DNA of 64,000 nt from Hippopus hippopus (GCA_946811185.2 OX328109.1:39974129-40038128); one strand, 5' to 3'; counted from the stretch's first letter, positions 15,971 to 26,760 are shown. Notes: a model not told the origin generated them from the sequence alone. Program-made: numbers and translations.

Positions 15971-18366
15971 ATGAGTTTGCTTAATAGAATTAAAAATGTA
16001 GGTAGAAGAGTCGCGTCTAGTGTTCACTCTGGAGCAAGACGGCTAGCTTCAACCATACAAAGAAGAATAACTGATTTCAATAATTGGCTAACCGGTAATG
16101 TGGAGACAACACAGATACCGGAAGTGTTGGATGAAATTGTTGAACATGTTAGAGAAAATTATCCCCCAAGACATAGGTTTGAAATTAGAGAAACTGCATC
16201 TGCTTTAGGAATGTTTGCGACTCAATATACAATAAATGGAATAGGTGGTCTTAATCCGGAAGAGTTTTTGGAGGGTTCACGTCAAGGTATGACGGACCTT
16301 TTAAGAAATAATCGTGGAAGAAAAGTCAAGTTAATTCTTAGATGTAATATGCAAAAAGAAGAAGATGATGGCCAATTTAAAATAGTGGCTGCTCCTTTTT
16401 ATTCTGATGAACTTATAAATAATTTAGGGGGAACCGATGAAAATGAAATTTATACCATTATGGTGGAAAGAATTTTAGAAAATATAGCAGCATTTCAGAG
16501 ACGGGGTACAGGTTGGGCGTTTCATAGTGTAATAACGTTAGAATCTATTTTTGAACCTATAAATGCTAGAGATTATTTACCTTTACCAAAATGGATTGCA
16601 AACAAAAAAGCAGTTATCAACATGAAAAATGAAGATAACAAATGCTTTTTATGGTGCGTTTTAAGAGCCCTAAACCCTAAAGAAAACCATCCAGAGAGAG
16701 CTGACAAGTCTTTACGAGAAAAGGAAAAAAGTGTAAACATAGATGGAATAAAGTATCCTGTTTCATTAAAGGATATAGATAGAATTGAAAAATAAAATCT
16801 AGAAATTAGTGTAAACGTTTTTGGGTATTACAAAACAGAAAAATTTTACCCTCTTAGGCTTATAAAAGATGAAAGAAGTAATCATATTGACCTACTTTTT
16901 ATTAAAGATGAAGAAAATATGCACTACGCTCTAATAAAAAACTTCAATGCTTTATTGAGAAAACAAGTGACAAAAGATTATAAAGGGGATATCAAATATT
17001 GTAAACGTTGTATGAATCACTTTGGTAGTAAAAAACTTTTAGAAAAACATCAACGGTACTGTAATGAACATGAACCTATTACTTTAGAAATGCCAGAACC
17101 AGGTACCATGTTAAATTTTAAAAATCATGCTAGAAAAATCTTGGTCCCCTTTGTTGTATACGCTGATTTCGAAAGTATTTTAGAACATGTCAACCAAACC
17201 CAAAAAATAGTTACACCACACAACAACAAAAGCATACACCTTGCAGTTTTTACTACCTTATAAAATGTTTTGATGATGATGTTCTAGCCCCTGTAGGAAG
17301 AAAATATACTGGAGAAGAAGCAGAGGAAGTTTTCATAAAATGGTTAAGGCAGGATATAAGAGAAATTCATCAAAAGTTCTACCAAAACCCAATACCTATT
17401 GAAATAACAGAACAGGAAGAAGCTTTGAAAACGTATCTTGATCTAGGTTTAAAGATTACAGAAATACACCGCGGTATTAAGTTTGAAGAAAGTACTTGGC
17501 TTAAGCCTTATATTGATATAAATATTAAACTAAGAACGGAGGCTAAAAACGATTTCGAAAAAGATTTTTTTAAGTTAATGAATAACTCCGTCTTTGGGAA
17601 AACAATGGAAAACCTAAGAAATAGAGTAGATATATATTTGGTTTCTGATGAAAACCGTTACAGAAAACTAGCAGCAAAACCAAACTTTAAGCATACAACA
17701 ATATTTGATGATAACCTGGTAGGTGTACATATGAAAAAAACCAATATAAAATACGATAAACCTATCTACTCAGGAATGAGTATATTAGATATTAGTAAAA
17801 CGCATATGTACAACACTTACTATAAATACTTTAAAACGAAATATGGTGAAAATTACAAATTATGTTATACAGATACAGATAGTTTAATACTTGAGACAGA
17901 AACAGAAGACATTTACAAAGACATTTCGGTTGACGTATCAACAATGTTTGATACAAGTAACTACCCCTCTAACCATCCTTCAGGTATACCAATCGGTTAC
18001 AACAAAAAAGTAGTAGGTATGTTTAAAGATGAGTTAAATGGTAAAATTATGAGTAAGTTCGTAGGACTAAGAGCAAAAATGTATGCTTATAAAACACTAG
18101 ATGGAAAGGAAGTCAAAAGATGTAAGGGGATTAAAAAGGTTGTGATTGAGAAAGAGATAAATTTTAAAAACTACAAAGAATGTTTGTTTTCAAAAAAGGA
18201 TCAGTATAGAACTATGTATGTATTGAGAAGTCTTGGCCATGAAATATATACTGAGGAAATAAACAAGAAAGCTTTAAGTTTTGACGATGATAAAAAGACA
18301 TATACTCGAAAACTCCATAGACACTCTGGCCCGGTATCACTACAAAACTATAGAAGACATGGTTAG
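15971..18366 (+). pseudogene. pPolB: Protein-primed DNA polymerase B, nonsense, frameshift and internal deletion
   Basis: The start follows ATTATAAAAAATG. Frame 15971-16795 is the Polinton-specific N-terminus (YLPLPKWIANKKAVINMKN). A TAA at 16793 is followed in the same frame by ISVNVFGYY, a C2H2 finger (CKRCMNHFG...HQRYC) and Exo I YADFES. A frameshift near 17240 leads to GEEAEEVFIKWL, then abruptly to the palm region LDLGLKITEIHRGIKF, motif B KLMNNSVFGKTMEN and motif C YTDTDS (17866-17883). Exo II/III, TPR1 and motif A are missing between about 17400 and 17430; several hundred residues are absent relative to the family. The last 12 codons lie in the right TIR. Confidence 0.9.
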
Positions 18367-18557
18367 TTAATACTTTAGAATACAAATGGGGCTTTCCAAC
18401 CATTTATATTCTTTTGGGTTTTAGACTTTTTTATGGTTAAAAATAATAAGGCTTGTTGGTTTTAGACCTTTTTAAAGGTCTAAAAATTTCTGGGCCAAAA
18501 ACTTTTTTGGGGGGTTGCGACAGGATTTGGCCTAGGACCTAGGTTTTATACACTACT
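18329..18557 (-). repeat. Polinton right terminal inverted repeat (229 bp)
   Basis: Mirror of 2904-3132. The polymerase reading frame runs 38 bases into it and stops at 18366, so the polymerase C-terminus is TIR-encoded. The 12-bp/2-nt hairpin recurs here at 18460-18485, downstream of that stop. Confidence 0.95.
18460..18485. terminator. TIR hairpin downstream of polymerase, 12-bp stem / 2-nt loop
   Basis: TTTTAGACCTTT and its complement around TT/AA. It is present in both TIRs (other copy 2976-3001). The right copy lies 94 bp after the polymerase stop and could serve as its 3' signal; alternatively it is a terminal structural element for transposition or replication. Confidence 0.4.
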
Positions 18558-18563
18558 GATGCA
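18558..18563. repeat. Right target-site duplication GATGCA
   Basis: GATGCA directly after ...CACTACT. Removing the element and one copy gives GGGGTTTGATGCATTTGC, which matches the corresponding stretch of intact MITE copies elsewhere in the window. Confidence 0.95.
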
Positions 18564-18690
18564 TTTGCAAAAAGTATCGACTCACCTATACTGCTTAGAC
18601 TGACCTGGGACACCTTTTGCTATTTCACGTCAAAGGACCATTCTAACTCTGGATTCAGCCATTTTTTTTACAATATGGATTCATATTTTG
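18558..18690 (+). repeat. MITE-2 copy split by the Polinton (right part; left part about 2879-2903)
   Basis: GCATTTGCAAAAAGTATCGAC and CGTCAAAGGACCATTCTAA continue the CTCTGTGAAAAGGGG end that lies left of the element. The interrupted copy is somewhat degraded relative to 57667-57933. Confidence 0.8.
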
Positions 18691-18940
18691 CAAAAACTTT
18701 CTTGATATACTGTATTATGAACATGAAGTATATTAAACGTTTTGCCAAAGTGCATCTCATTCATCAATCTCGAGGTCATTTTGCCACTCCAGTCCTCAAA
18801 AACTGCGAAACTAATTAAGTATTGCACCCCCACTGTATTTATCTTTTTTTTTTTCAAAATAATAATTAAACACAAGTATCGTTTTAAATCTACACCAAAG
18901 CATGACTTCTAATCTTTCATAACTAAAAATATATTTCAAC

Positions 18941-19168
18941 TCTTTACCAAACGAAAAATTTTTAGACTTGTCCAAATTGAAAGCATTTGCAGGCGACAAA
19001 ATAGCTGTGACTCTGAAAGGAAACCTGTCTTTGGAAGAGTAGAAAACATTGTGGGAAAAGGAGAAAATGCTGGTTACCAGCATTTTCTCCCTTTCCCACA
19101 ATGTTTTCAAAAGCTTCCTTTCTAAGGTAGTTAAAACTCGGGATTGTTTGGTAAAGGGTAATAAAAAA
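18941..19168. repeat. MITE-1 copy
   Basis: CTCTTTACCAAACG at left, GTTTGGTAAAGGGTAA at right. Near-perfect core palindrome at about 19040-19105 with GGTTACC centre. Confidence 0.85.
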
Positions 19169-19169
19169 T

Positions 19170-19640
19170 AATAACAAAATCCCTGATCTTTTTCGATTAT
19201 TGTTTTTTTTTTATTATTCTTATTCAAATAATATGCTTTTGGAAGCTGGAAGCCATTTTCCTTATGTGTCAGTGGGGCTTTTTTATTTTTATGTTTTTGC
19301 TTTTTTATCGTTTCTTTGTTTTGTTTCTGTATTTCCCTTAAACAAAGGAATTGCACATAGGAGAGAGAGAGAGGACGGGGAGGGGAGTAGCGCAGGGCAG
19401 GGTAAAAAACAATGGTATTACAATTGTTGTCAAGTAACGACATGACTGATAAACAACAACCAAAAAATGCTACATCATACTATTACATAAAGAGGTCAAA
19501 AAGGGCATGGTAAACCTGGAAGTAATGTATGAAAACAGCCAGTGGTTGGTGACAAGTTACGGCTGTCAGAACAACCTAGTGATACCAGAACGCAAAAGTC
19601 AGTCCACTAACCGCCATTGCTTCACGGAAATACCATTAAA
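19170..19640. other. No gene seen
   Basis: Poly-T and purine-rich stretches (GAGAGAGAGAGAGG at 19360). Long minus-strand ORF here has no recognisable protein character. Confidence 0.5.
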
Positions 19641-19689
19641 AACCAAGACCTAACAGTACTGCATAACCCTTAGATGTGAGGCAGGATCT

Positions 19690-19892
19690 GGGAAAGGGAT
19701 CCATAAAATAGATTTTGTCTGATACTCACCTGAAACATGAGATAGAATGGTCCTTGGACGAGTAGAAATTTGACCAATTGCAAAAAAAGTATCGACACAG
19801 GTCAGCCTGCGCGGACTGCGAAGGCTGATCTGTGTCGATACTTTTTTTTTCAAATGCATTAAATCCCCTTTTCACAGACCATAGCTCATATT
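19690..19892 (-). repeat. MITE-2 copy
   Basis: Reverse-oriented; fold-back AGCCTGCGCGGACTGCGAAG at 19803 and end CAAATGCATTAAATCCCC...ATAGCTC. Confidence 0.75.
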
Positions 19893-20089
19893 CTTTTTAA
19901 GTCATGCATGTCTTATTATTTGTTTAAAAGCATTTCTAATCATTTGTTTTGAAAGAATGGTTTGAAGAGTAGGCAGTCAAGACCCCCGGGCTAGGTCCAC
20001 CAACGTAACAAAACAGGTCCCGTAATATGACTTTTTTTATTCTATAAACAGCTGTGTGGGCTAAATACCTCCTTTTTTTTTACCTTTTT

Positions 20090-20193
20090 TACCTCATAAC
20101 TCAATCGGTTGTTAGGCAAAATGGACTTTGTGGATCCATAATTATGTGGTGGCTTGCTTGGTTTCATGGATTAAGCCCCTTTTTGCCAGAGCA
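20090..20193 (+). repeat. MITE-2 fragment (3' part)
   Basis: AAAATGGACTTTGTGGATCC, ATAATTATGTGGTGGCTTGC and the terminal GCCAGAGCATAGCTCAA. Confidence 0.65.
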
Positions 20194-20261
20194 TAGCTCA
20201 ATTATTTTCTGCAAATGTTTTCAGAACAGATGAGTGAAATATTCTTTTGTCTGATAAACAG

Positions 20262-20680
20262 TACTTCTTTACCAAATGACAAAATTTCAGGCTGGTCCAA
20301 ACTGAAAGCATTTGCAGACAACAAATTTAACGTGGCTCAAATGACTGGAATTGTCTGTGAAAATCATTGTAGGAAAAGGAGAAAATGTTGGTTACTAGCA
20401 TTTTCTTCTTTTCCCACAATGTTTTAAAGATGCTTTCTTTCTCAAGGTTGTTAAAACTCTAAATTGTGTGGTAAAAGAGTAACTCAACACCACACAATTC
20501 CGATTTTGAACATTGTAGGAAAAGGAGAAAATGCTGGTAACCAGCATTTTCTCCTTTTCCCACAATATTTTCTACCCTTTCAAAGGCAAATCCAATAATT
20601 TCAACCACATTTAATTTGTCGTCTGAAAATGCTTTGGATTTGGACAAGTTCAAATTTTGTTATTTGGTGAAAAGTTAAAC
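20262..20680. repeat. Two adjacent MITE-1 copies
   Basis: Copies 20262-20478 and about 20478-20680 share the junction GTGTGGTAAAAGAGTAA; both have the GGTNACC core, the second as GCTGGTAACCAGC. Confidence 0.75.
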
Positions 20681-21484
20681 AGTACATATATTCAATTTAC
20701 AGCCCTTGTCAGCCTGTATCGATTTTCATCAAACCCAAAATTATGTTATCGGAAACTTTTTTCAATTGTATGATCAATTGTATTGATCACGTTCATCTTT
20801 GAGCCTTACAAAGCAAGGGATGAACTTTTGGGACACAAAATAAATTACCCTTTAACAGATGTTACGATTCAAGACCAGCCCAAGTCAGAAGTATTTGCAA
20901 ACGGCGAATTCAAAGTCTGTCTGGCTGTGTGTCTGTCTCTCTGTCCATCTGTTCCTCCGTCCGTCCATACGACCGTCCAACCGTTAGTACGTCCGTTTTC
21001 CGTTTGCTGTTTTTTGTTCATATGTTTTTGTTCTGTTCGTTATTATTATTTTTTTTTTTTTATCTTGCAGCTAATTATTTCTCTGGATTCGAAACCTAGA
21101 TGCCTACTTCTGTATCTCAGTCAGCATCGTATAGGGCTTGAAACCTAGGGTTCACTAGGTTTCATTCCTGGTCAAGCTCGGCCAATTTCTTACCGAAAAT
21201 TAATTATTGTCATCGGGACAGGATCCATTCCTCCAACACCGCTTATCGTTGTCTCGACAACATTTACGTCGGAAAGCAGCCGGTGCTTTGGAATGAATGC
21301 TATGCGCAGTTAAGGCAAGAAAAAAACACCAGGTAAGCATGCATAGGTGCCACTGACCACTACCATGTCACTGACATTCTTTTGAAAACAACCTTTTTCA
21401 CCAAAGAACCAAAGCGGCCCTTGTACGCAGAAATATGTCATCAGAAAGCTATAAAACGATGGTTTCTTAGCAGGTCGGGTATTT

Positions 21485-21687
21485 AGCCCTTTACCGTACG
21501 ACAAAGTAAATGTGTTGCAATTGATGATACCATTCTTTTTCAAAAAACGAGAAAGCATTGAGGGAAAAGAAGAAAATGCTGGTTAGCAGAATTTTATCCT
21601 TTTCCCACAATTTTTTTTTTTTTTTTTTTTTTTTTATCATTCTTCCTTAAGGTCTTTAAAACTCGGGACTGTGTAGTAAATGGTTAA
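21485..21687. repeat. MITE-1 copy with T22 tract
   Basis: Degraded palindrome at 21558-21612 with a long T run where the second arm should continue. Confidence 0.65.
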
Positions 21688-21705
21688 GGAGAACAGTAAA
21701 GATTA

Positions 21706-21912
21706 TGTACAGAGCTCCAGACAGAGGGAGTGCTTTTGATTTCAAAATGGAATATATTAATTATTCTGCAGTAAACCCTATGTTATGGGTACTCATTAGA
21801 ATCGTCTCATCGAGACGATTCTAATGAGTACCCACAACATAGTGTTTGGAACAGAAATAATGAATTCAGAATACCATCATTCCTTCTTATCTGGAGCTCT
21901 GTATGTAGCTAT
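21706..21912. repeat. Fold-back MITE with perfect 22-bp inner stem
   Basis: The inner arms GGGTACTCATTAGAATCGTC and complement (21787-21808 / 21812-21833) are perfect around loop ATC. Outer arms pair imperfectly out to TACAGAGCTCCAGA / TCTGGAGCTCTGTA. No other copy noticed in the window. Confidence 0.75.
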
Positions 21913-22142
21913 TTTGAACAAAACTATTGTAAGTTATGTTTCCTTCATGTCTTATACGATATTTCTACATGGAAATGGCTTAGATGGAAATGAAATCGTT
22001 AGCGCAATAAGTTTATCAGTGAGTAAACTCGACTGCATGACCTTTAGCTGCACAAGTATGATAAAATGTGTCAAAATCGCCGTTAAACAGAATTTTCCCA
22101 ATTTGTAGGTATGTGTCATACATAAACTTTATTGATCTATCT

Positions 22143-22371
22143 TTAACTCATTACCACACGACAAAATGTTTGGACTTTTCCAAAATTGAAAGTGCTCGCA
22201 GACGACAACATGTGATGCTGATAAAATACTGGAATTTGTTTCTGAAAATAAGGAAAACTCTGTGGGAAGAGGAGAAAATGTTATCTACCAGCATTTTTTC
22301 TTTTTTCCACCACGTTTTCAAAATGCTTTCCTCTCAGTGTCGATAAAAATCGGAATCGTGTGGTAAAGAAT
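22143..22371. repeat. MITE-1 copy
   Basis: TTAACTCATTACCACACGAC at left, CGTGTGGTAAAGAATTTA at right; the core is mutated (GTTATCTACCAGC). Confidence 0.7.
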
Positions 22372-22459
22372 TTATTCTTTCAGCGAAAAATATATTAAAT
22401 CGACCTCTTTCGACCGCTCAAAATACAATCCATGATAAATCGGACATTTTTTCATCTTA

Positions 22460-22800
22460 CATGCCTGATCAAACAAGCGTGTAGCACAGATCCAAGATTA
22501 GACTGCACTTTCTGCACTTTACAAGCAATCTGATCTTCATCTATACCGTCCGCAAAGGCCCATATTATCGACTGTGGCGGTAAAAGGATTAACCCATAAG
22601 CTGCTAAGCGCGAATCACTGACCTTTTGCGGACAATATAGATTAAGATCAGACTGCACAAAACGTGCAGTCTGATCCATGATCTACACTGTCCGATAAAG
22701 ACATATTGTCTCCCTAAAAAACACCTTTGAAATCACAAAATTTGGCTTTTTACCATCGAATCAAAAATTTCATTTCAATTATTTAGCAGGATAAGGCTTG
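22460..22800. repeat. MITE-3 copies (fragment plus full copy)
   Basis: Fragment about 22470-22565, then a full copy about 22580-22800 from TTAACCCATAAGCTGCTAAG to AGCAGGATAAGGCTTGAA with core CAGACTGCACAAAACGTGCA. Confidence 0.75.
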
Positions 22801-22894
22801 AACAGTTTCACTATATTTAAGAAAGCGTTTATGGCACGTTGAATGAAGTGAATTTACTTTATCACAACCGGTAACGGAATGTGCAATCGGCGAG

Positions 22895-23112
22895 TTTTAA
22901 ACCCTCAGGCCAATAAGCGCGACTCAAGGACCTTTTGCGGACAATGTAGATCAAGATCAGACTGCACAGAACGTGCAGTCTGATCTTGGATCTACACTGT
23001 CGGATAACGAGATATTTGTCCACAAAAATGACTTTGAAATAGCAAAATTATTGGTTTTACTACCGGCTTGAAAGGTTCATTTTACTTATTTAGCAGGTTA
23101 AGGGGTTAAAAA
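22895..23112. repeat. MITE-3 copy
   Basis: From TTTTAAACCCTCAGGCCAAT to AGCAGGTTAAGGGGTTAA, with a strong fold-back core GATCAGACTGCACAGAACGT at 22955. Confidence 0.8.
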
Positions 23113-23254
23113 CATCCTTGTAATCTATGGATAATCGTTCTACATTCACATGTATTCACATCAAAACATTGTGATAAAAGGATAAATTGCTTATAACAAC
23201 CAAATTCTCCTTTTACCACAATGTTATCATAAGTGGTCCACTTTAAGGCGCAAA

Positions 23255-23583
23255 CAGTTCACTTTTTACCGAACTCTTCGGAGTTTTAACAACGCTAGAG
23301 TGGAAAGCTTTTGATAACACTGGGGAAAAAAATTAGTCTTGTCCAAACTGAAAGTATTTGCAGACGACGAATAGCCGTGACTCAAAAAAGTGAAATCTGT
23401 CTTTTGACGGCTAGAAAACATTGTGGGAAAAGGAGAAAATGCTGGTAACCAGCATTTTCTCCTTTTCCACGATGTTTTCAACTCTATTATAGACAGATAT
23501 TTTCATTTGAACACACTCAAATTTGTCGTCTGCAAATGCTTTCAATATTGACACATTTTTGTCGTTTGATAAAGAGGTACAAT
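23255..23583. repeat. MITE-1 copy, extended
   Basis: Core with GCTGGTAACCAGC at about 23445; left arm is longer and rearranged than in the reference copy. Right end GTCGTTTGATAAAGAGG. Confidence 0.7.
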
Positions 23584-24224
23584 GAGAAGTTTATTTATAC
23601 ACTAGCTTGTAATTTTCGTCTGTGCTATTGACAGCATCTATAAATGTGATGGCGATTGTATCAAAGTTTTGCCGCTTGCAAGTGATTGATTTTGGATCGG
23701 ATTAGTTCGATTTTTTATCGACGGAAAGTGCAGACGGACTAAGATGTTAAAGGTAAGCTTTTTGTATGTTCCACACAATCTTTTACGTCTAAAACTTATG
23801 TTGGGTTGTAACTTTTGTTGTTTTACGCTTTGTTTTTATTTTCTACGAGATAACGGTTTCATTAGTTGTAAACCGAGACCCTGTTACATCTTGTCTTAGA
23901 ATATATTTCCGCACAATCAACAACCTGACCGGCTTTCGGAGCTAGAATCTTTGGATCGCAAACCCGGACTGCTTTTCACTAAACTGCGTAGGCACAAAAT
24001 TTGCGTAAGCAATTTACATAAGCAAGCATCAAGTCTGAAAATAAGTTTCACTAAGCTGCATACCTCTCTTATTTGAATAAATAGTTGTATAACTTTATGC
24101 CAGCTCATACCTTTGGATATGGCAGGGATCGTATGAGTGTATATAAAACTCAAAATAATTTTTGTAAATGTACGCAGTTAATTGAAACGTAGACCCGATG
24201 CGCAATCCAATGGGCCGAACAAAC

Positions 24225-24227
24225 AAC

Positions 24228-24260
<33 letters not shown>

Positions 24261-24612
24261 TGTTGTGGTTGTTGTTGTTCTTCTTCTTCTTCTTCTTTTC
24301 TTTTTCTTCTTCTTCTTGCTGCTGCTGCTGCTGGGGCTATTGCTTTTGCTGCTGCTATTGTTGTTGTTGTTGTTGTTTTTGTTGTGGTTGTTCTTCTTCT
24401 TCTTCTTCTTCTTCTTCTTTTCTTTTTCTTCTTCTTCTTGCTGCTGCTGCTGGGGCTATTGCTTTTGCTGCTGCTGTTGTTGTTGCTGTTGTTGTTGTTG
24501 TTGCTACTGTTGCTGCTGTTGTTGTTGTTGTTGCTTCTGCTGCCACTACTGCTGCTGTTGCTGGTACTGCTCCTCCTCCTGGTGCTGTCGCTGCTGCTGC
24601 TACCGCTACAGG
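24225..24612. repeat. Long interrupted trinucleotide array (GTT/CTT/GCT)n
   Basis: Two roughly duplicated blocks of (GTT)n-(CTT)n-(GCT)n. All frames read as homopolymeric Leu/Val/Phe/Ser/Ala runs, so the long ORFs here are repeat artefacts. Confidence 0.85.
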
Positions 24613-24634
24613 ACAGACATGTAAAGGCAAGCTA

Positions 24635-24700
24635 TCGTCGCTATATGAGATAATGTTGAAAGCGGGGTAGAACACCATTTAATCAATCCTTCAACACTTA
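24635..24700 (+). repeat. SINE 3' tail fragment
   Basis: ATATGAGATAATGTTGAAAG...CACCATTTAATCAATCC is the conserved tail seen at 56830 and 55113. Confidence 0.55.
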
Positions 24701-24719
24701 AATCTTACCGTTGGCAAAG

Positions 24720-25018
24720 TACTTTGTGTGTTCCATGTTTTACATCGTTTTTTCCACAGTATTTAAGTTAAATCGCTGTTGCAAATTTACTTATCCATGC
24801 GTTTTTGGAGCTTCTCTTACCAGTACCTTGCACAACACTTTTTTCACGGGCTACTTTCCCAAACTTGATGGTCCGAAAATAGTTCAGCGATGTAATTGGA
24901 AAGAAAAACGTGGCTATCACCATTCTAGCACTGAATTCCTGAAACGGAACTTTTCAACATGGAAAAGACAGCTAAATTATTGCTTTTCCAGAGATTGTTC
25001 TAGCTATTACTTGTGACA
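24720..25018. other. No gene seen
   Basis: A short plus-strand ORF (101 aa) without recognisable features; low support for coding. Confidence 0.4.
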
Positions 25019-25019
25019 A

Positions 25020-25104
25020 AGTAGCGGTCAGTGAAGATCCAAGATCAGACTGCACTTTCTGTGCAGTCTGATCGTGATCTTCACTGGCTGCAAAAGCCAT
25101 TTAA
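25020..25104. repeat. MITE-3 core fragment
   Basis: CCAAGATCAGACTGCACTTT followed by its inverted partner GTGCAGTCTGATCGTGATCT. Confidence 0.65.
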
Positions 25105-25255
25105 CTGGGGTCCGTAGCTTTAAAAATTGGAATATATTCAAGGAAGGGAAATGGAGATAACGGTATTAGAGCATATCGGTTCTTTGTAAACAATGCGGAA
25201 CCGGAAATGGGGAATCGATTGGTGTAGGTCTCTTCTTTCTTACAATTTGAGTAAT

Positions 25256-25460
25256 TGATTGATTGGTTGGTTGGTTGGTTGATTGATTGGTTGGTTGGTT
25301 GGTTGGTTGGTTGGTTGGTTGATTGATTCGTATTTTAAGCTGCTTTCAACATGATTTCAGATAGATCACGGCCGCAGCTAATATATTGGGTTTCATCAGT
25401 ACTAGACTAGGACTCTGAAGTTTCTTGCCCAAGAACAGTCCCTTACCTTGCGAATAGTAT
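25256..25460 (-). repeat. tRNA-derived SINE (3' part) with (TTGG/TTGA)n tail
   Basis: On the minus strand the sequence runs GGGACTGTTCTTGGGCAAGA ... CTAGTCTAGTACTG ... CCGTGATCTATCTGAAATCA and ends in (CAAC/CAAT)n at 25256-25325. Confidence 0.7.
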
Positions 25461-25605
25461 TTTGCAGTATGTTCGGGGTATTTTGAGAGCTCGAATGATC
25501 CAACATAGAAAATTTAGGAGGATGGTTGAATTCTTACAGGTCTATGTACTTTTTTTTTTATATTCTTGTTGTTGTTAAAGTACTATCCATCAATATTCAT
25601 CAGTC

Positions 25606-25721
25606 AACGATGAGAGAGAGAGAGGGAATGAAAGAGAGACAGAGAGACAGAGAGACAGTCAGACGGGAAAAGAGAAAGAGTCAGACAGACAGAAAAAAGA
25701 AAGAGTAAACGACTGTCAATG

Positions 25722-25781
<60 letters not shown>

Positions 25782-25782
25782 A
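25606..25782. repeat. Purine (GAGA)n block and (CT)n microsatellite
   Basis: GAGAGAGAGAGGGAATGAAA-type tract at 25610-25705, then about 29 CT units at 25724-25780. Confidence 0.85.
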
Positions 25783-26238
25783 GACTATACGACTATACTG
25801 ATAGGGAAAAAGAAAATCCTGAAATACCTCATACTACGCCAATATTTCTGCTTATTAAAAATTAATATAACTATCCAGCTCTCTCATTTGTGGCTCGCAG
25901 CAAACCGCCTCTGGAAGCGAGCAATTCGAGCAATTTGTCCTTTTCGTATGGTATCATTTATTAAACATATAAAAAATATTAGTCATATTAGAAATAGATA
26001 TCTGTCAGTCTTTCAAAGTCACTTTCAAAAGATCTAAGCCTATTTCAGTTAGTAGCAAATTAAATTCTTGACCATGATTTTAACAATAGATTTAGTAGTT
26101 TGTATTGGAATTTAACGCCGTTTTAACAGCTTCGGTCATATCATGCACCTACGCATGTTTCCTGGCTTTCTATACAATACAGAAAGTCAGAGTAAAGGGT
26201 AAAGTAGAATTATAAATAGACTAGGTATAGACTTCTTT

Positions 26239-26452
26239 CTCTTTACCAAACGAAAAAATCTTCAGCCCATTTTGAAAGTACTTGCAGACGACAAGCTGGT
26301 CCAAGTGATGAGATTTGTCAGGAAAAAAGGTGGAAACCACAGTAGGAAAAGGAGAAAATGTCGGTTACTATCATTTTATCCATTTCCCGACATGTTTTTA
26401 AAAGCCCTCTATCTCTGGGCCGTTGAAGCTTGGTATTGTTCGGTTAAGTGTT
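26239..26452. repeat. MITE-1 copy
   Basis: CTCTTTACCAAACGAAAAA to TATTGTTCGGTTAAGTG; core mutated (GTCGGTTACTATC). Confidence 0.7.
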
Positions 26453-26654
26453 GAGCGACATGTATATAATTACGTATATGTGTTTTTGTCTTGTATTTTC
26501 TTTGTATGTCTAACGGATTTTGTTCATTGTGCAAAAAATGAAAAGTTGACTGGACTATTTAAAACTTTTTATCGCCAAATATGTAAACCCGAACTGTATT
26601 GACGGGTGAAAGTACATTCCACCGAAAGAATTTTTTTTTTCGTATAATATTGTC

Positions 26655-26760
26655 TAAAAAAGCGGACGGTATAGATCCAAGATCAGACTGCACGTTCTGT
26701 GCAGTCTGATCTTGGTCTATCCCGTTCGCAAATGCCTGTTATTTAGGGTACGGTGTTGAA
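26655..26760. repeat. MITE-3 core with terminal remnants
   Basis: Perfect fold-back CAAGATCAGACTGCACGTTC / TGTGCAGTCTGATCTTGG at 26688-26716. Confidence 0.7.

Larger units (their letters stand above)
2904..18557. mobile_element. Maverick/Polinton (adintovirus-like) element, defective copy
   Basis: Complete insertion bounded by 229-bp terminal inverted repeats that start AGTAGTGTATA and end TATACACTACT. A perfect 6-bp duplication GATGCA lies on both sides. AG...CT termini, a 6-bp target duplication and 15-20 kb length are Polinton hallmarks. Inside are the full Polinton module: DDE integrase, adenain-type protease, packaging ATPase, major capsid, penton-like minor capsid, pVI-like protein and protein-primed PolB, plus fibre and PLA2. 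Gene order is plus strand at the left edge, a minus-strand block at 4524-7756, then mainly plus strand to the right end. At least a dozen reading-frame breaks, including an internal polymerase deletion, make this copy non-autonomous as read. Confidence 0.97.

Noticed and set aside
18811..19443. 210-aa minus-strand ORF
   Set aside because: Spans a MITE-1 palindrome and low-complexity DNA; no protein-like features.
24182..24678. Several overlapping 100-160 aa ORFs
   Set aside because: They are translations of (GTT/CTT/GCT)n trinucleotide repeats, open in many frames, without complex protein sequence.
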